Assembly (NCBI GenBank): GCA_038246575.1
Contig: JBBRVU010000042.1
Coordinates: 1-24,863 of the forward strand
Reading direction: 5' to 3'
DNA from: JACCUZ01 sp038246575
GTDB taxonomy: Bacteria > Actinomycetota > Actinomycetes > JACCUZ01
Length of the DNA: 24,863 nucleotides
A program made the translations under genes and the position numbers. Below are positions 23,269 through 24,863 of the stretch, one piece after another. The notes beneath the pieces were generated by a model that saw nothing but the letters and a program-made list of their open reading frames with translations, was not told the DNA's origin and did not search any database. The stretch's first letter is position 1, and each line of letters opens with the position of its first letter.

Positions 23269-24756
23269 GTGCCGAGCCTCGTCGAGTTGCGTCGTGGCGC
23301 CTATCACGACTCGGTCAGCCTCATGCAGGTCAGCCGGGCGGCGACGCAGGTCGAAGGCGTCGCCAGCGCGCTGGTGGCGATGGGCACCGAGCTCAACCTC
23401 GACCTGCTGCGGGGCATGGGGTTCGTGGTGCCCGCCGCGACCGGCGCCGCCGACCTGCTGGTGGCCGTGCGCGGAGACGACGGTGCTGCGCTCGACCGGG
23501 GCCGGGCTGCGGTCGACGCCGAGCTGGCCGCGCTCGCGCGCGGGACATCGGGCGGACCCGCCGAGGCGGCGCCGGCCCGCACCGTCGCCTCGGCCGCCCG
23601 CCGGCTCGACGCCAACATGGCGCTGGTCTCCGTGCCCGGTACCTCCGCAGCTGTCGAGACATTCGACGCACTCGAGGCCGGTCTGTCGGTGATGGTGTTC
23701 AGCGACAACGTGCCGGTGGAGCAGGAGGTCCGCCTCAAGGACGCCGCCGCCGAGCGAGGGCTGCTCGTGATGGGGCCCGACTGCGGCACAGCCGTCGTCG
23801 GCGGGGTAGGGCTGGGGTTCGCCAATGCGGTTCGGCCCGGGCCGGTCGGCCTGGTCGCCGCCAGCGGCACTGGCGCCCAGCAGGTCATGTGCCTGCTCGA
23901 CACCCGAGAGGTCGGGGTGAGCGCCTGCCTCGGCGTGGGCGGGCGTGACCTGTCCGCCGCGGTCGGCGGCCGCTCCACGCGTGCCGCGCTCGCGCTGCTC
24001 GACGACGACCCGGGTACCGAGCTCGTGGTACTGATCTCCAAACCGCCGGACCCGGCCGTGGCCGCGGACATCACGGCGTACGCCGAGTCGCTCGACACTC
24101 CTGTCCTGCTTGCCTTGCTCGGGCCGGGGCGGGACGACCTGACCTCGGTGGCCCGACGCGCGGTGGAGGCGGTCGGCGTGCAGTGGAAGGAGCCGTGGTC
24201 ATGGGACGGCCAGCCGGCCGCGACGACCGGCGGCGGCCTGCGCGGCCTGTTCGCCGGCGGCACCCTGTGCGACGAGGCGATGCTGATCGTGAGCGAGGCG
24301 GTCGGCGAAGTGCGCTCCAACATCCCGCTGCGGCCGGAGTGGGCGGTGGGCAGGGACCTGCGGGCCAGCGGCCATCTCATGCTCGACTTCGGCGACGACG
24401 CGCTCACGCAGGGTCGTCCGCATCCGATGATCGACCAGCGCAGCCGCCTCGACCGGATCGCCACCGAGGCGGTCGACCCGACCTGCGGGGTGCTGCTCCT
24501 CGACGTCGTGCTCGGGCACGCGGCGCATCCCGACCCTGCCGCCGAGCTCGCCCCTGCGCTGGCGCAGGCGCGGGAGGCCGCCCGGGCGGACGGTCGCGAC
24601 CTCGGCCTCGTCATCTCGCTGTGCGCGACCACCGACGAGCCGCAGGACCCCCGCCGGCAGGCTGAGCTGCTGCATGAGGCGGGTGCGGCGGTGTTCGTCT
24701 CCAATGCGGCCGCTGCCCGGCGCGCCGTCGAGCTTGTCACCGGAGCGTTGCGGTGA
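23269..24756 (+). CDS. fdrA: FdrA-family protein (AllF-like, acyl-CoA-synthetase-alpha fold)
   Basis: FdrA proteins have the fold of the succinyl-CoA synthetase alpha subunit and are the core of the reported oxamate carbamoyltransferase (oxalurate + phosphate to oxamate + carbamoyl phosphate). The 495-residue protein shows MGPDCGTAVVGGVGLGFANA at 168-187, VAASGTGAQQV at 196-206, GVGGRDLS at 222-229, and VVLISKPPDP near 253-262. E. coli FdrA is longer (about 555). GTG 23269 is chosen because AGGAGG lies 6 nt upstream and homology starts just after; the frame is open further upstream but overlaps the DUF2877 gene. Its stop overlaps the next GTG. With no product assay, a related carbamoyl or acyl transfer is also possible. 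Confidence 0.92.
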   Translation: MPSLVELRRGAYHDSVSLMQVSRAATQVEGVASALVAMGTELNLDLLRGMGFVVPAATGAADLLVAVRGDDGAALDRGRAAVDAELAALARGTSGGPAEAAPARTVASAARRLDANMALVSVPGTSAAVETFDALEAGLSVMVFSDNVPVEQEVRLKDAAAERGLLVMGPDCGTAVVGGVGLGFANAVRPGPVGLVAASGTGAQQVMCLLDTREVGVSACLGVGGRDLSAAVGGRSTRAALALLDDDPGTELVVLISKPPDPAVAADITAYAESLDTPVLLALLGPGRDDLTSVARRAVEAVGVQWKEPWSWDGQPAATTGGGLRGLFAGGTLCDEAMLIVSEAVGEVRSNIPLRPEWAVGRDLRASGHLMLDFGDDALTQGRPHPMIDQRSRLDRIATEAVDPTCGVLLLDVVLGHAAHPDPAAELAPALAQAREAARADGRDLGLVISLCATTDEPQDPRRQAELLHEAGAAVFVSNAAAARRAVELVTGALR

Positions 24757-24863
24757 GTCTGCTGTCCGCCGAGCCGCGGGTGGTCACCGTGGGCGCCCAG
24801 TTGTTCGCCGACGCCCTGTCGGGGCAGGCGGTGGCGGTGGAGCAGGTGGACTGGCGGCCGCCG
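24753..24863 (+). CDS. allG: DUF1116 protein N-terminus (AllG/YlbE-like), cut by window edge
   Basis: GTG 24753 overlaps the fdrA stop (GTGA) and opens a frame to the window end. Its 37 codons include VVTVGAQLFADAL and VEQVDWRPP, the typical beginning of DUF1116 proteins such as E. coli YlbE, where a short strand and helix precede a VDWRPP motif. This completes the DUF2877-FdrA-DUF1116 trio. The rest of the gene, and any carbamate kinase after it, lies outside the window. Confidence 0.82.
   Translation, partial: MSLLSAEPRVVTVGAQLFADALSGQAVAVEQVDWRPP

Noticed and set aside
22627..24756. Longer FdrA frame beginning inside the DUF2877 gene
   Set aside because: The added residues are a shadow of DUF2877. 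GTG 23269 has a strong AGGAGG and starts the family homology.

Overview
The window is very GC-rich (by eye about 70%), uses many GTG starts, and has dense operons with 4-bp stop/start overlaps (ATGA/GTGA). This points to an actinobacterium. The gene families would fit a Pseudonocardia-, Geodermatophilus- or Frankia-like soil organism, but the sequence does not fix the genus. I saw no rRNA, tRNA or CRISPR array.

Left block (1-9.6 kb): sugar and energy metabolism with signs of decay. The tail of an ISAs1-type transposase enters at the left edge. A minus-strand series follows, read from right to left: an amino-acid-kinase-family carbamate kinase continuous in frame with a phosphoketolase; a C-terminal relic of class I fructose-bisphosphate aldolase; a plasma-membrane-type (P3A) H+-ATPase with an unusual Cys/His tail; a beta-phosphoglucomutase (HAD) relic that has lost its N-terminus and core; and an intact GH65 disaccharide phosphorylase overlapping the relic by GTGA.

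Middle block (9.6-12.6 kb): accessory debris. It holds the 5' end of an IS transposase, an RHS/YD-repeat fragment with neither its N-terminus nor its tip, and the first ~31 codons of a TIGR03086 (DinB-like) gene joined in frame to the RHS fragment. A complete TIGR03086 gene points the other way. A VapBC toxin-antitoxin pair follows, with a perfect 10-bp-arm palindrome lying on a probably leaderless vapB start.

Right block (12.6-24.9 kb): two divergent catabolic operons. The minus-strand operon, in transcription order, is FAD subunit, 2Fe-2S subunit and molybdopterin subunit of a xanthine-dehydrogenase-family hydroxylase, then a CoxG-like SRPBCC membrane protein, a nitrilase-superfamily amidohydrolase, and HyuA and HyuB (ATP-dependent hydantoinase/oxoprolinase family). 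The plus-strand operon is DUF2877 (AllH/YlbF-like), FdrA (AllF) and the start of a DUF1116 protein (AllG/YlbE-like), the trio reported as oxamate carbamoyltransferase in E. coli. Together they suggest degradation of an N-heterocycle: hydroxylation by the Mo enzyme, ring opening by HyuAB, amide hydrolysis by the nitrilase homologue, and phosphorolysis of a carbamoyl amide (possibly oxalurate) to carbamoyl phosphate. A carbamate kinase could turn that into ATP; the only one here is the fused one 13 kb away. The substrate and this assembly are inference.
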